Shown: in pieces, positions 8,615-18,159 of the stretch
Position numbering within the stretch: the first letter of the stretch is position 1
How the letters are laid out: each line of letters opens with the position of its first letter
Assembly: GCF_023016005.1 (NCBI RefSeq)
Contig: NZ_JALKAZ010000001.1
Location: 2,294,001-2,358,000 of the forward strand
Source: Erythrobacter sp. F6033
Lineage (GTDB): Bacteria > Pseudomonadota > Alphaproteobacteria > Sphingomonadales > Sphingomonadaceae
DNA: 64,000 bases
Direction: 5' to 3'
Position numbers and translations under genes: made by a program
Notes under the pieces: generated by a model
The model's database searches: none
Seen by the model: only the letters and a program-made list of their open reading frames with translations
Told to the model about the DNA's origin: nothing

Positions 8615-10231
8615 TTAATCGGCTTCCCCAAATTCACCCTTAACAAAAGCCTCTGCCAGCTGAAATTTCTGGATTTTGCCTGATCCGGTGAGCGGGAACT
8701 CCTTCACCCAGACCCAATGCGCTGGCGTTTTCTGCGGGGAAAGGCGTTGGCGGATAAAGCTCTTCAACTCGTCTTCGTTAGGTTTCTCGACGCCTTCGGG
8801 CGCGCGCATGAAGCAAGCGACGATCTCGCCCCATTTTTTATCCGGCACACCTGCAACAGCGACTTCGGCGATGGCTGGATGTTCAAGCAGCGCAGCCTCG
8901 ATCTCCGCCGGAAACAGGTTTTCTCCACCGCGAATGATCATCTCTTTCACGCGGCCCGTGATCTTCACATAGCCGCGCGTGTCCATCGTGCCGAGGTCGC
9001 CGGTGTGCAGCCAGCCATCAGCATCAATTGTCTCAGCTGTGGCCTGAGGATTGTCGTTGTACCCCGCCATCATATTGAACCCGCGCATGCATATCTCGCC
9101 CTGCTCGTCAGGCGCGCAGATGGAATTGTCATTCGGCGAACGGATGGAAACTTCCATATGCGAGCATGGCTGACCAATCGTGTCCGTCAGGTCTAACCCT
9201 GTGTCGGTCGGCCAAGCCGCCGTGATCGCGGGCGAAGTTTCGGTCTGCCCGTAAACGATCAGGATCGGCACGCCGAACACATCCTGTGCCGCGCGGTTCA
9301 ACTCCGGCTGCACCATAGCGCCGCCGCTGATCACGGTTTCGACACCGGATACGTCCGTTCCGGTTGCCTTGGCAGCCTCGATAATCGCGAAAATCATGGT
9401 CGATACGCCGGCCACGACCTCGGGTTTTTCGCGCTCAATGGCTTTGGCCACAGCCACCGGATCGAACACCGATACAAGCAGCAACACCGCCCCTTGCGCG
9501 ATGCAGCCCAGCACGCACACCGCGCTGCCAGCCGTATGGAACAGCGGGAACGGGCACGTCACGGTTTTGCCGGTGGTGATGTTCCAGCGGGCAAACACGT
9601 CTGCATTGCTTTGCACCAGACCGTGTTGATGCAGCAGAACGCCTTTGGGAAAACCGGTTGTGCCCGATGTGTATTGGATCATCACAATATCATGCGGCTT
9701 GGTGGGGCGCAGCTCACCGTCTCCCTCACCCGCGAACAGTTCGGCGTGATCCTCAATATCGATCGTGTAATCAGCAGCGGTGAGGCCGGCTGCAGCTTCG
9801 TCCACCACGGGGCGCAAAGCCGTGCCGCGCACATTGGGCTGGTAGTATACAGCACCTGCTCCCGATTGTTCGAGCACATAGCGCACTTCCCGCGGTGTAA
9901 AGGCCGGGTTGACGGTTACAATGGTGAGCCCCGCCATCGCCGCGCCCAGCTGTACCAGCACCCATTCAGGGCAATTGCCGCCCATGATCGCGATACGTGT
10001 GCCCGCCGGATGCCGCGCGGCCAGCGCCCGCCCGCATTTCTCGCTATCTGCCTGCAGTGAAGCAAACGTCCATTCCCGTCCTATAGACCCGTCTGCCAAC
10101 AATTCCCGCAAAGCCGTCGCACTGCCCCTGACCGAAGCCTGTTCGCGCAACACCTCTTCAATAGTTCTCTCGCGATATTCGGTGTCCGCCTGAGCCGGGC
10201 AATAGGCTTCGGTCAATTCGAGCTGATACAT
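8615..10231 (-). CDS. AMP-dependent acyl-CoA synthetase / fatty acid-CoA ligase
   Basis: A 538-residue member of the ANL superfamily, which activates a carboxylic acid with ATP to an acyl-adenylate and transfers it to CoA. Motifs seen are the phosphate-binding loop IQYTSGTTGFPKGVLL, the A5-type YGQTETSPA, GWLHTGDLGTMDTRGYVKIT, the hinge and A10-type GSGKIQKFQL. The layout fits medium or long chain acyl-CoA ligases (FadD-like, AMP-binding plus AMP-binding_C). The ATG at 10229-10231 has GGAGAGA 5 bases upstream, better than the GTG 5 codons earlier. It is divergent from nadA with 93 bases between. The exact acyl substrate is not readable. Confidence 0.88.
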   Translation of the reverse strand: MYQLELTEAYCPAQADTEYRERTIEEVLREQASVRGSATALRELLADGSIGREWTFASLQADSEKCGRALAARHPAGTRIAIMGGNCPEWVLVQLGAAMAGLTIVTVNPAFTPREVRYVLEQSGAGAVYYQPNVRGTALRPVVDEAAAGLTAADYTIDIEDHAELFAGEGDGELRPTKPHDIVMIQYTSGTTGFPKGVLLHQHGLVQSNADVFARWNITTGKTVTCPFPLFHTAGSAVCVLGCIAQGAVLLLVSVFDPVAVAKAIEREKPEVVAGVSTMIFAIIEAAKATGTDVSGVETVISGGAMVQPELNRAAQDVFGVPILIVYGQTETSPAITAAWPTDTGLDLTDTIGQPCSHMEVSIRSPNDNSICAPDEQGEICMRGFNMMAGYNDNPQATAETIDADGWLHTGDLGTMDTRGYVKITGRVKEMIIRGGENLFPAEIEAALLEHPAIAEVAVAGVPDKKWGEIVACFMRAPEGVEKPNEDELKSFIRQRLSPQKTPAHWVWVKEFPLTGSGKIQKFQLAEAFVKGEFGEAD

Positions 10232-10324
10232 CTTGTCTCTCCCCACCCGACTCGTCTAGCACGGCCTCGCAAATCTGCGAAAAAGACCTATGTAGGCGGC
10301 AACTTAGACAGCGGGATCACAGCC

Positions 10325-11326
10325 ATGAGTATCGAGACAAAAATCCCATCGGGCGACGATCTGCTCGCTGAAATTAATCGCCTGCGCAAAGAGCGCAATG
10401 CGGTGATCCTCGCGCATTATTACCAGACGCCTGATATTCAGGATATTGCCGACTTTGTGGGCGACAGTCTGGAGCTGTCGCGCAAGGCGGCGGAAACCGA
10501 TGCGGACGTTATCCTGTTTTGCGGCGTGAAGTTTATGGCGGATACCGCCAAAATCCTTTCGCCCGACAAGACCGTGATCCTGCCCGATATGGATGCCGGT
10601 TGTAGCCTAGAAGACAGCTGCCCGCCGGAGAAGTTCAAGGCTTTCCGCGAAGCACATCCCGATCACATCGCGTTGACTTACATCAATTGCTCGACCGAAG
10701 TGAAGGCGCTGTCCGACATCATCGTGACCAGCTCCAGCGCAGAAACGATTCTTGAACAGATTCCAGCAGATCAGAAAATCATCTTCGGCCCTGATCGCCA
10801 TCTTGGCGGTTGGCTCTCGCGCAAGTTCGACCGCGAAATGCTGCTCTGGCCGGGCGTGTGCATCGTGCACGAAGCATTCAGCGAAACCGAGCTGTTAAAG
10901 CTGAAAGAACAACACCCCGATGCACCGGTCGCCGCGCACCCGGAATGCCCACCTGCGATTATCGATCACGCCGATCACGTTGGCTCCACCAGCTCGATCC
11001 TGAAATTCGCGAAGAGCTTTGAAGGCGACACTCTGATCGTCGCGACAGAACCGCACATCATGCACCAGATGGAAAAGGCGCTGCCCGAAAAGACGTTTAT
11101 CGGCGCACCGGGCGCGGACGGAAACTGCAACTGCAATATCTGTCCCTACATGGCGCTCAACACGATGGAGAAAATGTACACCGCCCTGCGCGATCTGGAA
11201 CCGCAGATTGTGATTGAGGAAGACGTCCGCCTGAAGGCCAAAGAGAGCCTCGACCGGATGCTCGGCATGGCTGGCGGGACTGTCGGGCTGGGCGATTTGG
11301 GTCAGGTGCCGTTTAAGGCGGATTGA
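10325..11326 (+). CDS. nadA: Quinolinate synthase A
   Basis: NadA condenses iminoaspartate with dihydroxyacetone phosphate to quinolinate in NAD biosynthesis, using a [4Fe-4S] cluster. The 333-residue protein has the family signatures AVILAHYYQTPDIQDIADF, FCGVKFMADTAKILSP and NCSTEVKALSDIIVTSSSA. Cluster cysteines are in YINCSTE, AHPECPP and the CNCNICPYM stretch. Length is normal for the bacterial family. nadB and nadC are not in the immediate neighbourhood. Start ATG 10325 is right after the untranslated leader with the family N-terminus intact. Confidence 0.95.
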   Translation: MSIETKIPSGDDLLAEINRLRKERNAVILAHYYQTPDIQDIADFVGDSLELSRKAAETDADVILFCGVKFMADTAKILSPDKTVILPDMDAGCSLEDSCPPEKFKAFREAHPDHIALTYINCSTEVKALSDIIVTSSSAETILEQIPADQKIIFGPDRHLGGWLSRKFDREMLLWPGVCIVHEAFSETELLKLKEQHPDAPVAAHPECPPAIIDHADHVGSTSSILKFAKSFEGDTLIVATEPHIMHQMEKALPEKTFIGAPGADGNCNCNICPYMALNTMEKMYTALRDLEPQIVIEEDVRLKAKESLDRMLGMAGGTVGLGDLGQVPFKAD

Positions 11327-11542
11327 GGCGAGACTATCGCTTAGGGATGCGCAATTGCCAGCTTCCAGTCTCAATCATATTTTGGATGCATGAATAAACA
11401 CGATGCAGGCATAATTCGCGAAATAGCGAACTCCAAAAATCCGTTCATTGCGCTGACCGCTTTGTTGATCCTCCAATGTCGGTGGCCATTCTTTCTTTCT
11501 GGCACGTCTGTCGCGATAGTTGTGCAGCTGGGTTCGATAGTC

Positions 11543-12454
11543 TCATAGTCGATGCTTCGCATTCTTCCTCTGCGTAGCCCGCGCCACCACCAGCGCACTC
11601 CCCAACAGCACCATCCCGCCAATATCGAGCGGAGTAAGCACCTCGCCAAACACGCTATACCCGATCACCGCCGCAATCGCGGGTTGCGTTAGCAGTGCGA
11701 GACCGATCACAAGCGGCGGGAAGTGGCCTAGTGAATAGACTAGCAGCCCCTGCCCGATCAGTTGGCTCGTAATGAATAGCGCAACAATCGGCGTCCAATT
11801 GGTTGGCCAGACGGGTTCTCCCAGCGCCAGTGCGAGCACCAACAATACGGGTGCCGCAAAAATGCTCACCCACACCAGCAGGCTCCACGATCCGAACCGA
11901 GCCCGCTCCCCTTGCAGTGTGAGCAGATACACCGCGTAGAGCAGTCCGGCTGTGATACAGAACAGGTCGCCCGCGAATGTCTCAGCGGAAATCTCGAGAC
12001 TCCGCCCCAGCAAGATACCCGCGCCTGCCAACGCACAGACGATCGCCAGCCACTCGGCCCCGCGTGGCAGTGCCCGAGCGATGATGAAGCCCCAGAACAA
12101 TAGGATGATAGACCCGGCATTGCCGAACAGGGTCGCATTGCCCAGCCGCGTCATGCCGATCCCAATATGCCAACTGGCAAGGTCTCCCGCGAAAGCAAAC
12201 GCGCCAATCGCGACCAGCACCAGTGTCTTTCGCGGCATGCCGGACAATTTCTGTCCCGCCATATGTGCAAAGACGACGAGAAACGGCAGCGCCAGAAATA
12301 GCCGCCAGAATGCTGCACTTACGGGTCCTGTATCGGTCAGGCGCACCAGCCACGGCCCCAAAGCAAGGGCAACATTCCCGCAAAGCAGCGCGGCAAGCAG
12401 CAGCGCCGCCTTCCAATCAAACAGCTTTTCTTGGGAGGTGCCGTCATTTTCCAT
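11543..12454 (-). CDS. DMT superfamily transporter (EamA-type)
   Basis: A 303-residue integral membrane protein with about ten hydrophobic segments arranged as two EamA repeats, the hallmark of drug/metabolite transporters. Typical stretches are PVSAAFWRLFLALPFLVVFA in the first half and PLVIGLALLTQPAIAAVIGY in the second; the conserved E-x-LTPLDIGGMVLL near the end is also typical. The C-terminus is basic and cytoplasmic. Direction and substrate cannot be told. It is divergent from the Old Yellow Enzyme gene. The 216 bases between nadA and this gene hold nothing I recognise. Confidence 0.85.
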   Translation of the reverse strand: MENDGTSQEKLFDWKAALLLAALLCGNVALALGPWLVRLTDTGPVSAAFWRLFLALPFLVVFAHMAGQKLSGMPRKTLVLVAIGAFAFAGDLASWHIGIGMTRLGNATLFGNAGSIILLFWGFIIARALPRGAEWLAIVCALAGAGILLGRSLEISAETFAGDLFCITAGLLYAVYLLTLQGERARFGSWSLLVWVSIFAAPVLLVLALALGEPVWPTNWTPIVALFITSQLIGQGLLVYSLGHFPPLVIGLALLTQPAIAAVIGYSVFGEVLTPLDIGGMVLLGSALVVARATQRKNAKHRL

Positions 12455-12521
12455 GCTTGCGCACTAACCCGATCAACGCCAAGTGAATAGCCAATCGAAA
12501 CTGAAAAGAGGATTTCCGCCC

Positions 12522-13637
12522 ATGCATGACGTTCTGTTCCAGCCGCTCACGATGGGCGCGCTTGAGGCGAAGAACCGCATCTTTATGGCCCCGCTGACGC
12601 GCGGCCGCGCTGCTGATCCGATGTTCACGCCCAACGCGATGATGCAGACCTATTACGAGCAGCGCGCGGGCGCGGGCATGATCCTGACGGAGGCAACGGG
12701 CATCAGCGTCGAAGGGCTTGGCTGGCCATCGGCCCCGGGTATTTGGAGCGACGAGCAGACCGAGGCATGGAAACCAATCGTCAAAGCTGTGCACGAAAAA
12801 GGCGGCCTGATCGTAATGCAACTGTGGCATATGGGCCGGATCGTTCATCCGCACTTCCTCGGGGGCGAAGCACCATTCTCAGCCAGCGCGACCAAGGCGC
12901 CGGGCGAAGCGCACACGCCCGTCGGCAAACAGGAATATGCGACCGCTCGTGAAATGACGCAGGAAGACATCGAGCGAACGATCGGCGATTATCGCCGCGC
13001 TGCGGAAAACGCCAAAAAGGCAGGGTTTGACGGTGTGCAATTGCACGGCGCAAACGGATACCTGATCGACCAGTTCCTGCGCGACAACACGAACCTGCGC
13101 ACCGACAACTATGGCGGATCACCGGAGAACCGCACGCGCTTTATGCGCGAAGTGCTCGAAGCGATTATCGACGTATGGGGCGCGGACCGCGTTGGCATCC
13201 GTCTTTCGCCCAACGGCGATTCTCAAGGCGCAGACGATAGCAATCCCGAGGCAACCTTTGGCGCGGCGGCCAAGGTTTGCGAAGAGCTGGGTCTGGCTTT
13301 CGTAGAACTGCGCCAGCCAGGACCAGACGGCACTTTCGGCCGCACCGATGTTCCCAAGCAGGACCATGTGATCCGCGCGAACTACACCGGCCCACTGATC
13401 CTGAACTCTGACTACAGCGCACAAGAAGCCGATGATGACGTAACAAGCGGTCGCTGCGAAGCGGTCAGCTTTGGCCGTCCGTATATCTCCAACCCTGATC
13501 TGGAAAAGCGGATCGCGGCAGGCGCGGAATTCAACCCAAACACGAATGTGCCGAAGAGTTGGTACTTCCCTATTCCGGAAGGCTACATCGATTATCCGAC
13601 GATGGAAGAAGAGCAGGCTGCGGCCAACGCGGCCTGA
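12522..13637 (+). CDS. Alkene reductase, Old Yellow Enzyme family (NemA-like)
   Basis: A 371-residue FMN-dependent NAD(P)H oxidoreductase that reduces activated C=C bonds. The TIM-barrel family signatures are present: FQPLTMGALEAKNRIFMAPL, QLWHMGRIVH, the substrate-binding HGANGYLIDQFL and DNYGGSPENRTRF, and the flavin-phosphate loop near FGRPYISNPDL. ATG 12522 has AAGAGGA ten bases upstream; a longer in-frame start at 12483 lies inside the leader and lacks similarity. It resembles the N-ethylmaleimide reductase/xenobiotic reductase branch. The physiological substrate is unknown. Confidence 0.9.
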   Translation: MHDVLFQPLTMGALEAKNRIFMAPLTRGRAADPMFTPNAMMQTYYEQRAGAGMILTEATGISVEGLGWPSAPGIWSDEQTEAWKPIVKAVHEKGGLIVMQLWHMGRIVHPHFLGGEAPFSASATKAPGEAHTPVGKQEYATAREMTQEDIERTIGDYRRAAENAKKAGFDGVQLHGANGYLIDQFLRDNTNLRTDNYGGSPENRTRFMREVLEAIIDVWGADRVGIRLSPNGDSQGADDSNPEATFGAAAKVCEELGLAFVELRQPGPDGTFGRTDVPKQDHVIRANYTGPLILNSDYSAQEADDDVTSGRCEAVSFGRPYISNPDLEKRIAAGAEFNPNTNVPKSWYFPIPEGYIDYPTMEEEQAAANAA

Positions 13638-13639
13638 AC

Positions 13640-13966
13640 TTACTCTTCCAGAGGCGCAGCAACAGGAGGGGCCGGGTCAGCGGAAGCTGGCTCGGCCTCT
13701 TGGCTTTCCGCGTCAGGTTCTTGCTCGGCTGCAGGAGCACTTGTCCTACTCGAACTGTCGCCGTCGCTTGATGCAGTGGGCTCGGCTGGCGGGGATGTCG
13801 ATGTGAGCTGATCCAGCGGGATCATATCGTCGCTGATCGAGCCGCCCAATACTTCACCAGTTGCCGCGCCGCCTTGTTCGGTTGCGGTTTCTCCAGCGGG
13901 TTCAGGATCGCCGCACGCAGCGAGAAGTGCCAAAGGGGCGAGAGCAAAGAGTGGTCTGTACGTCAT
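13640..13966 (-). CDS. Small putative lipoprotein of unknown function
   Basis: A 108-residue protein with a lipoprotein signal (APLALLAAC) giving lipidated Cys18, followed by a low-complexity, acidic Pro/Ala/Ser/Glu-rich tail with no recognisable domain. The export signal is clear; the mature part is likely disordered. Its start overlaps the lipB stop by four bases (TCAT on the plus strand), so the two are translationally coupled, with lipB first. No functional link to lipoate is known. Confidence 0.65.
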   Translation of the reverse strand: MTYRPLFALAPLALLAACGDPEPAGETATEQGGAATGEVLGGSISDDMIPLDQLTSTSPPAEPTASSDGDSSSRTSAPAAEQEPDAESQEAEPASADPAPPVAAPLEE

Positions 13967-14655
13967 GTTGCGCAGGCTCCTCGCCCGGTTTTGGCAAGCG
14001 CGTCAAGAAATTCCTGTGAACGTGCCATCAAGGCCTCGTCCCATTCATCCTGCGTCACAGCCTTGCCCAGCTTTGCAAGACTGGTGACGCCAAACTCATC
14101 GATCCCGCACGGTACGATCCCGCCGAAATGCGAAAGGTCAGGATCAAGGTTCACGGAAAAACCGTGCATCGTAACCCAGCGCCGCACTCGCACGCCAATG
14201 GCTCCAATCTTGGCCTCACGCCCGTCAATGTCCTGCGTCCAAATGCCCACGCGCCCTTCGGCCCGCCATGCTTCGACCCCGAAATCGGCGAGCGTGTCGA
14301 TCACCCAGCCCTCGATCGAATGGACAAAACAGCGCACGTCCTTGCCGCGCTTATTGAGATCAAGCATCAGATAGCCGACCCGCTGGCCTGGTCCATGATA
14401 GGTGTATCGCCCCCCGCGTCCCGCCTCGATCACTTCAAAGCGCGGATCGACCAGTTCGCTGATATCAGCGCTGGTTCCGGCGGTGTAGACTGGCGGATGT
14501 TCTAACATCCAGATCAACTCATCCGCTTCGCCAGCAGAAACTGCCGCGTTGCGTGTCTCCATTTCCGAAAGCGCCCTGCGATACGGGACCTGCGCATTTT
14601 CGCACCGCCATTCGATCGGACGGATGGTGGATGTGTCTGGAGCGGAACTTGCCAT
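13963..14655 (-). CDS. lipB: Octanoyltransferase LipB
   Basis: LipB moves octanoyl from acyl carrier protein to the lipoyl domains of 2-oxoacid dehydrogenases and glycine cleavage H protein, the first step of endogenous lipoate synthesis. The 230-residue protein has the motif [20 protein letters not shown], the catalytic lysine in AKIGAIGVR and the catalytic cysteine in GGIVPCGI. Start is placed at the ATG for [13 protein letters not shown] (14653-14655); an upstream in-frame ATG adds eight residues without similarity. Divergent from the membrane protein gene 14737; lipA is not adjacent. Confidence 0.93.
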   Translation of the reverse strand: MASSAPDTSTIRPIEWRCENAQVPYRRALSEMETRNAAVSAGEADELIWMLEHPPVYTAGTSADISELVDPRFEVIEAGRGGRYTYHGPGQRVGYLMLDLNKRGKDVRCFVHSIEGWVIDTLADFGVEAWRAEGRVGIWTQDIDGREAKIGAIGVRVRRWVTMHGFSVNLDPDLSHFGGIVPCGIDEFGVTSLAKLGKAVTQDEWDEALMARSQEFLDALAKTGRGACAT

Positions 14656-14736
14656 AGGGTCTTGGTGGGGGCATTGCATTCCGATATCAAGGGATAAGCG
14701 CCGCTGGCATTTATGGCGCGCGCATAGGGGATCCGC

Positions 14737-15567
14737 ATGACATTCGATATGAACGCCGCTTGGTCGCGCGCGATGGTTTTGGCCCGCGAGAATTTTTCTC
14801 TTCTAGTGGTGATCGCAGGAATATTTCTGATGCTGCCCACGGTGGCGATTTATCTGATGATTCCTGACATGGCGACATTGGCCGATCCCACGGCGAACCC
14901 TGATATGACGCCGGAACAGATGGCCGAGCTGTTCACGCCTATTTTGGGCTGGATGCTCCCCATCATGTTGATCCAATTCGTTGGCTACAACGCTATGGTC
15001 GGCCTGATGGGCGGAGATCGTCCGACTGTTGGACAGGCACTGGGAGCTGGCGCGAAGTCCGTGCCAAGCATCATTGCGGCATTCATTCTTTTTATGGTCG
15101 CATATATGCTGGCCAGCGTTGCGGTCGTCATCCCTTTTGCGTTGCTGGCTGCAGCTACCGGGGTAACGGCCATCGGGGCTATCGCACCGGTTATGATTTT
15201 GCTGGTCGCGATATTCCTAGCAACCCGGTTTTCTCTCACAATGCCAGTCGTGATGATCGAGGCCACGCTTAATCCGTTTCGCGCGATGAAGCGGTCTTGG
15301 GATCTGACCGGCCCGCAGCAATGGCGGGTGATGGCGTTCTGGGGAATATTGGTCATCGCCTACATCGTGATCCTGCTGCTCGTAAGCGGCGCGATCGGTG
15401 TCTTCGCAGCAATGGCAGGGTCGGGCATCGCGTCCAAACTGATACTCGGCATCAGCAATGGAATACTGGCGATCATCGTCGGCATCGTTCAGTGCGCGTT
15501 GGCGGTTTCGATTTACAGCCAGCTTGCTGGGCCGAACGAGGCAGAAGTCACCTCTACCTTTGAATAA
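14737..15567 (+). CDS. Multipass membrane protein (GDPD membrane-domain-like)
   Basis: A 276-residue hydrophobic protein with about six membrane segments, for example [40 protein letters not shown] and [20 protein letters not shown]. The segment [19 protein letters not shown] before a long helix is the signature of the membrane domain seen in glycerophosphodiester phosphodiesterase-associated and YciC-like proteins. No enzymatic domain is present. Function unknown. It converges on the methyltransferase gene with three bases between stops. Confidence 0.6.
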   Translation: MTFDMNAAWSRAMVLARENFSLLVVIAGIFLMLPTVAIYLMIPDMATLADPTANPDMTPEQMAELFTPILGWMLPIMLIQFVGYNAMVGLMGGDRPTVGQALGAGAKSVPSIIAAFILFMVAYMLASVAVVIPFALLAAATGVTAIGAIAPVMILLVAIFLATRFSLTMPVVMIEATLNPFRAMKRSWDLTGPQQWRVMAFWGILVIAYIVILLLVSGAIGVFAAMAGSGIASKLILGISNGILAIIVGIVQCALAVSIYSQLAGPNEAEVTSTFE

Positions 15568-15570
15568 GGG

Positions 15571-16197
15571 TCAGCGCGCTTTCCAAGCCCAATACAGCTT
15601 GCATGGAAGGATGTTGAGCCACTCGAAGCCTTCGTCAATGCGTTCGAAGAATGGTTTGGATTCATCGCGCACAGCTGAAGTGAATTGATAGGCCAAAAAG
15701 CCGCCGCCTGGCTTTAGAACGGTGTGAGTGGCCTCTGCGATTTCCGGCGCCACGCCGCTAGGCAGAGTTGAGAACGGCAGACCAGACAAGACATAGTCCG
15801 CTTTTTCGACGCCAAGATCGGCCAGAATCTGCTCAACATTTTCTGCCGAACCAAGAACCGCATGAAAGCGTTTGTCGCGGATCGTGCGGGTCAGGTAATC
15901 GATGTAGAGCGGATTTGTGTCGATCACGATCAACACCGCATCGCCGCGCAGCTTCTCCAACACAGGGTGGCAGAATGTACCAGCGCCCGGTCCATACTCG
16001 ACAAACACCTCGCAAGTGCCCCAATCGACCGGTTGCAGCATCTTTGCGATTGTGAAGCGAGATGAGGGAATGATCGACCCCACCATACGCGGATGCTCAA
16101 CGAAACCACGGAAGAAAACAGACCATTGATCGGCGTATCGGCGCCAGCGTGAGCGCAGCCCCAAACGTTTGCCGATTGCTGAAATATTGCCTGTCAT
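15571..16197 (-). CDS. Class I SAM-dependent methyltransferase, phospholipid N-methyltransferase (PmtA)-like
   Basis: A 208-residue Rossmann methyltransferase. It has a basic N-terminal helix and the family-typical SVFFRGFVEHPRMVGSIIPSSR, followed by the SAM-binding motif EYGPGAGTF at residues 67-75 and a LSGLPFSTLP motif IV. This combination fits the PmtA-like/rRNA-adenine-dimethyltransferase-like group in alphaproteobacteria, where PmtA methylates phosphatidylethanolamine toward phosphatidylcholine at the membrane; that activity is inferred. The second of two adjacent ATGs (16195-16197) is five bases from AGGAG, the first only two, so 16197 is preferred. Confidence 0.75.
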   Translation of the reverse strand: MTGNISAIGKRLGLRSRWRRYADQWSVFFRGFVEHPRMVGSIIPSSRFTIAKMLQPVDWGTCEVFVEYGPGAGTFCHPVLEKLRGDAVLIVIDTNPLYIDYLTRTIRDKRFHAVLGSAENVEQILADLGVEKADYVLSGLPFSTLPSGVAPEIAEATHTVLKPGGGFLAYQFTSAVRDESKPFFERIDEGFEWLNILPCKLYWAWKAR

Positions 16198-16306
16198 CAT
16201 TTCTCCTATGGGTGCGACCCCAATTTGTTTTACCCTACGTAAGGCCAAGTCGCAGACGGGATATCCGTTTGCAAGTGGCAATGCGGTGGCTTAGCGGTTT
16301 GCCGAG

Positions 16307-17659
16307 ATGGCCCACCTACAAGATCAACCAGCTGATGTCTCCGCCAAGGCTATTTCCAATGGCCGAATGGCTTTGCTGTTTACTGTCATGCTCGTGACGG
16401 CGGCAGGCAACACCGCAATGCAATCGGTAATGCCGTCCATCGGGACCGCTTTAGAAGTCAGCGATGTCTGGATCAGCCTTGCTTACAGCTGGTCAGCGCT
16501 TCTCTGGGTCGTTTGTGCCCCGATCTGGGCCCGCCGGTCTGACAAACGCGGGCGCAAAGCGATGATGGCGCTGGGTCTAGTCGGGTTCGTGGTATCAATG
16601 GCGCTTTGCGGGGCGGCGCTTTGGGCGGGCCTGTCGGGCTGGCTTACGGCATTCTGGGCATTGATCGCGTTCGCCGCAGCGCGCAGCCTCTATGGCGGCT
16701 TTGGCAGCGCTGCACCTCCAGCCGTCCAAGCTTATGTCGCCTCTCGAACACCCCGTGCAGATAGAACTCGGGCGCTGTCATTGATCGCCTCCAGCTTTGG
16801 TCTTGGCACAGTCATCGGCCCGGCCCTTGCGCCCTTAATGGTATTCCCATTCTTGGGCTTGGGCCTGACGGGTCCATTCATCTGTTTCGCGCTTGTTGGG
16901 CTGGCCGCATTGATCGTGCTGCGGCTACGGCTTCCCAATGATGAGCCACAATTTGCCGCCAGAGGCCAAACAACACCTTATGCAAGCGGATCGGGTGCGC
17001 CGAGCGATACAAGTCACGATGAGGAGCTCGACGGAGATGAAATCCCTGTCCGGAACCTGAAATGGTTTGAGCCTAGGCTTCGTCCATGGGTGATCGCCGG
17101 TCTTGTGGGCGGCCATGCACAGGCCATGATCCTTGGCATTTCAGGGTTTCTGGTTCTGGATCGCCTCGGCCTACGCGACGCACCAGCCGAAGGTGCAGGG
17201 CCTGTCGGGCTCGTTCTAATGTTCGGGGCCTTAGCAACGCTACTCGCGCAATGGGGCCTGATCCCGCGCTTCAATATGGGTCCGCGAGTGGCGACGCTAT
17301 CCGGTATCCTTGTTGCCGCCGTGGGCACCGCAATTCTTGGCGCTGCTCAGGAATTGCACCAGATTGCGCTTGGCTATTCCATTGCCTCATTGGGCTTCGG
17401 TCTGTTCCGCCCTGGGACCACAGCAGGCACATCGCTCGCCGTGACACGGGCCGAACAAGGCCAAGCCTCTGGTGTCGTGGCAAGTGTTGCCGGGGCAAGC
17501 TTTATCTACGCGCCCGCGCTTGGTGTCTGGCTCTACAACATCGATGACTGGCTTGGCTTTGGCCTTATCATCGCGCTGTGTCTGGCCGTGTTCGCGCTAG
17601 GTTGGCGCGGCCTCACAAGCGATGCGGTCCTCACGACCGAAAAAGAAACCTTCGAATAG
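16307..17659 (+). CDS. MFS transporter
   Basis: A 450-residue major facilitator protein with about twelve membrane segments and a long hydrophilic loop (around residues 205-245) between halves. The motif after helix 2, WARRSDKRGRKAMMALGL, is the conserved MFS loop. It starts right after a divergent promoter shared with the methyltransferase. The tetracycline/sugar-like subgroup cannot be separated by eye. Its stop codon abuts the stop of the convergent arsC gene. Confidence 0.85.
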   Translation: MAHLQDQPADVSAKAISNGRMALLFTVMLVTAAGNTAMQSVMPSIGTALEVSDVWISLAYSWSALLWVVCAPIWARRSDKRGRKAMMALGLVGFVVSMALCGAALWAGLSGWLTAFWALIAFAAARSLYGGFGSAAPPAVQAYVASRTPRADRTRALSLIASSFGLGTVIGPALAPLMVFPFLGLGLTGPFICFALVGLAALIVLRLRLPNDEPQFAARGQTTPYASGSGAPSDTSHDEELDGDEIPVRNLKWFEPRLRPWVIAGLVGGHAQAMILGISGFLVLDRLGLRDAPAEGAGPVGLVLMFGALATLLAQWGLIPRFNMGPRVATLSGILVAAVGTAILGAAQELHQIALGYSIASLGFGLFRPGTTAGTSLAVTRAEQGQASGVVASVAGASFIYAPALGVWLYNIDDWLGFGLIIALCLAVFALGWRGLTSDAVLTTEKETFE

Positions 17660-18004
17660 TCAGAGCAGGTCGTGGACCTTGTCCTGTGGTCGGCATAGCG
17701 CCGCGCCTTTATCAGTCTCAACCAATGGGCGTTCAATCAGAACCGGCTCAGCGGCCATCGCATTCAAGACAGTATCGGCATCAGCATCAGGCAGGCCGCG
17801 CTCCTTTGCGTCCGTACCGCGAATACGCAGCCCTTCCTGAGGTGTGATCCCCGCATCTTTGTACAGCTGTGCCAGCTTTTCGCGGCTGGGCGGAGCCTTC
17901 AGGTACTCGACAACGGTCACATCCACACCCGGCGCTTCTTCAAGAATGGCCAAAGTCTTGCGGGAAGTACCGCATTTTGGGTTGTGCCAGATTGTTGCCT
18001 TCAT
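17660..18004 (-). CDS. arsC: Arsenate reductase, ArsC glutaredoxin-type family
   Basis: A 114-residue thioredoxin-fold protein. The catalytic cysteine is at 11 in HNPKCGTSRKTL, and the C-terminal LIERPLVETDKGAALCRPQ with its Arg residues is the arsenate-binding part of the ArsC family. The family uses glutaredoxin to reduce arsenate to arsenite. No arsenite pump or ArsR regulator is adjacent, so a broader ArsC/YffB-type reductase role is possible. It is divergent from the siderophore receptor. Confidence 0.85.
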   Translation of the reverse strand: MKATIWHNPKCGTSRKTLAILEEAPGVDVTVVEYLKAPPSREKLAQLYKDAGITPQEGLRIRGTDAKERGLPDADADTVLNAMAAEPVLIERPLVETDKGAALCRPQDKVHDLL

Positions 18005-18076
18005 TGATCGCTCCTCGCTTGAATGTGTGGCCTCGCCCTAACGCGATTGATGTTGTTTCGCCACACGCAACGCAAG

Positions 18077-18093
18077 TTGCGAATAATTCTCAA
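18077..18093. promoter_or_regulatory. Fur-box-like palindrome upstream of the TonB-dependent receptor
   Basis: TTGCGAATAATTCTCAA matches the palindrome TTGCGAAT-A-ATTCGCAA at 16 of 17 positions. This is the form of Fur-regulated sites I know from Caulobacter-like alphaproteobacteria. It lies 67 bases upstream of the receptor start, where a promoter is expected, so iron repression by Fur is likely. Confidence 0.6.
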
Positions 18094-18107
18094 TTTCACC
18101 CTTGCAG

Positions 18108-18124
18108 TTGCGAATAAGTTGCAA
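18108..18124. promoter_or_regulatory. Second, weaker Fur-box-like site
   Basis: TTGCGAATAAGTTGCAA repeats the TTGCGAATAA left half 31 bases (about three helical turns) after the first site, with a degenerate right half (AGTTGCAA instead of ATTCGCAA). Tandem sites three turns apart suggest cooperative Fur binding upstream of the siderophore receptor gene. Confidence 0.45.
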
Positions 18125-18159
18125 TAGCGAGAATGCAACGGACGAAAAGGGATGCTTTA

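Noticed and set aside
11327..11542. A short minus-strand frame reaching into the gap after nadA
   Set aside because: It overlaps the DMT gene out of frame and has no domain; the gap shows no other signal.
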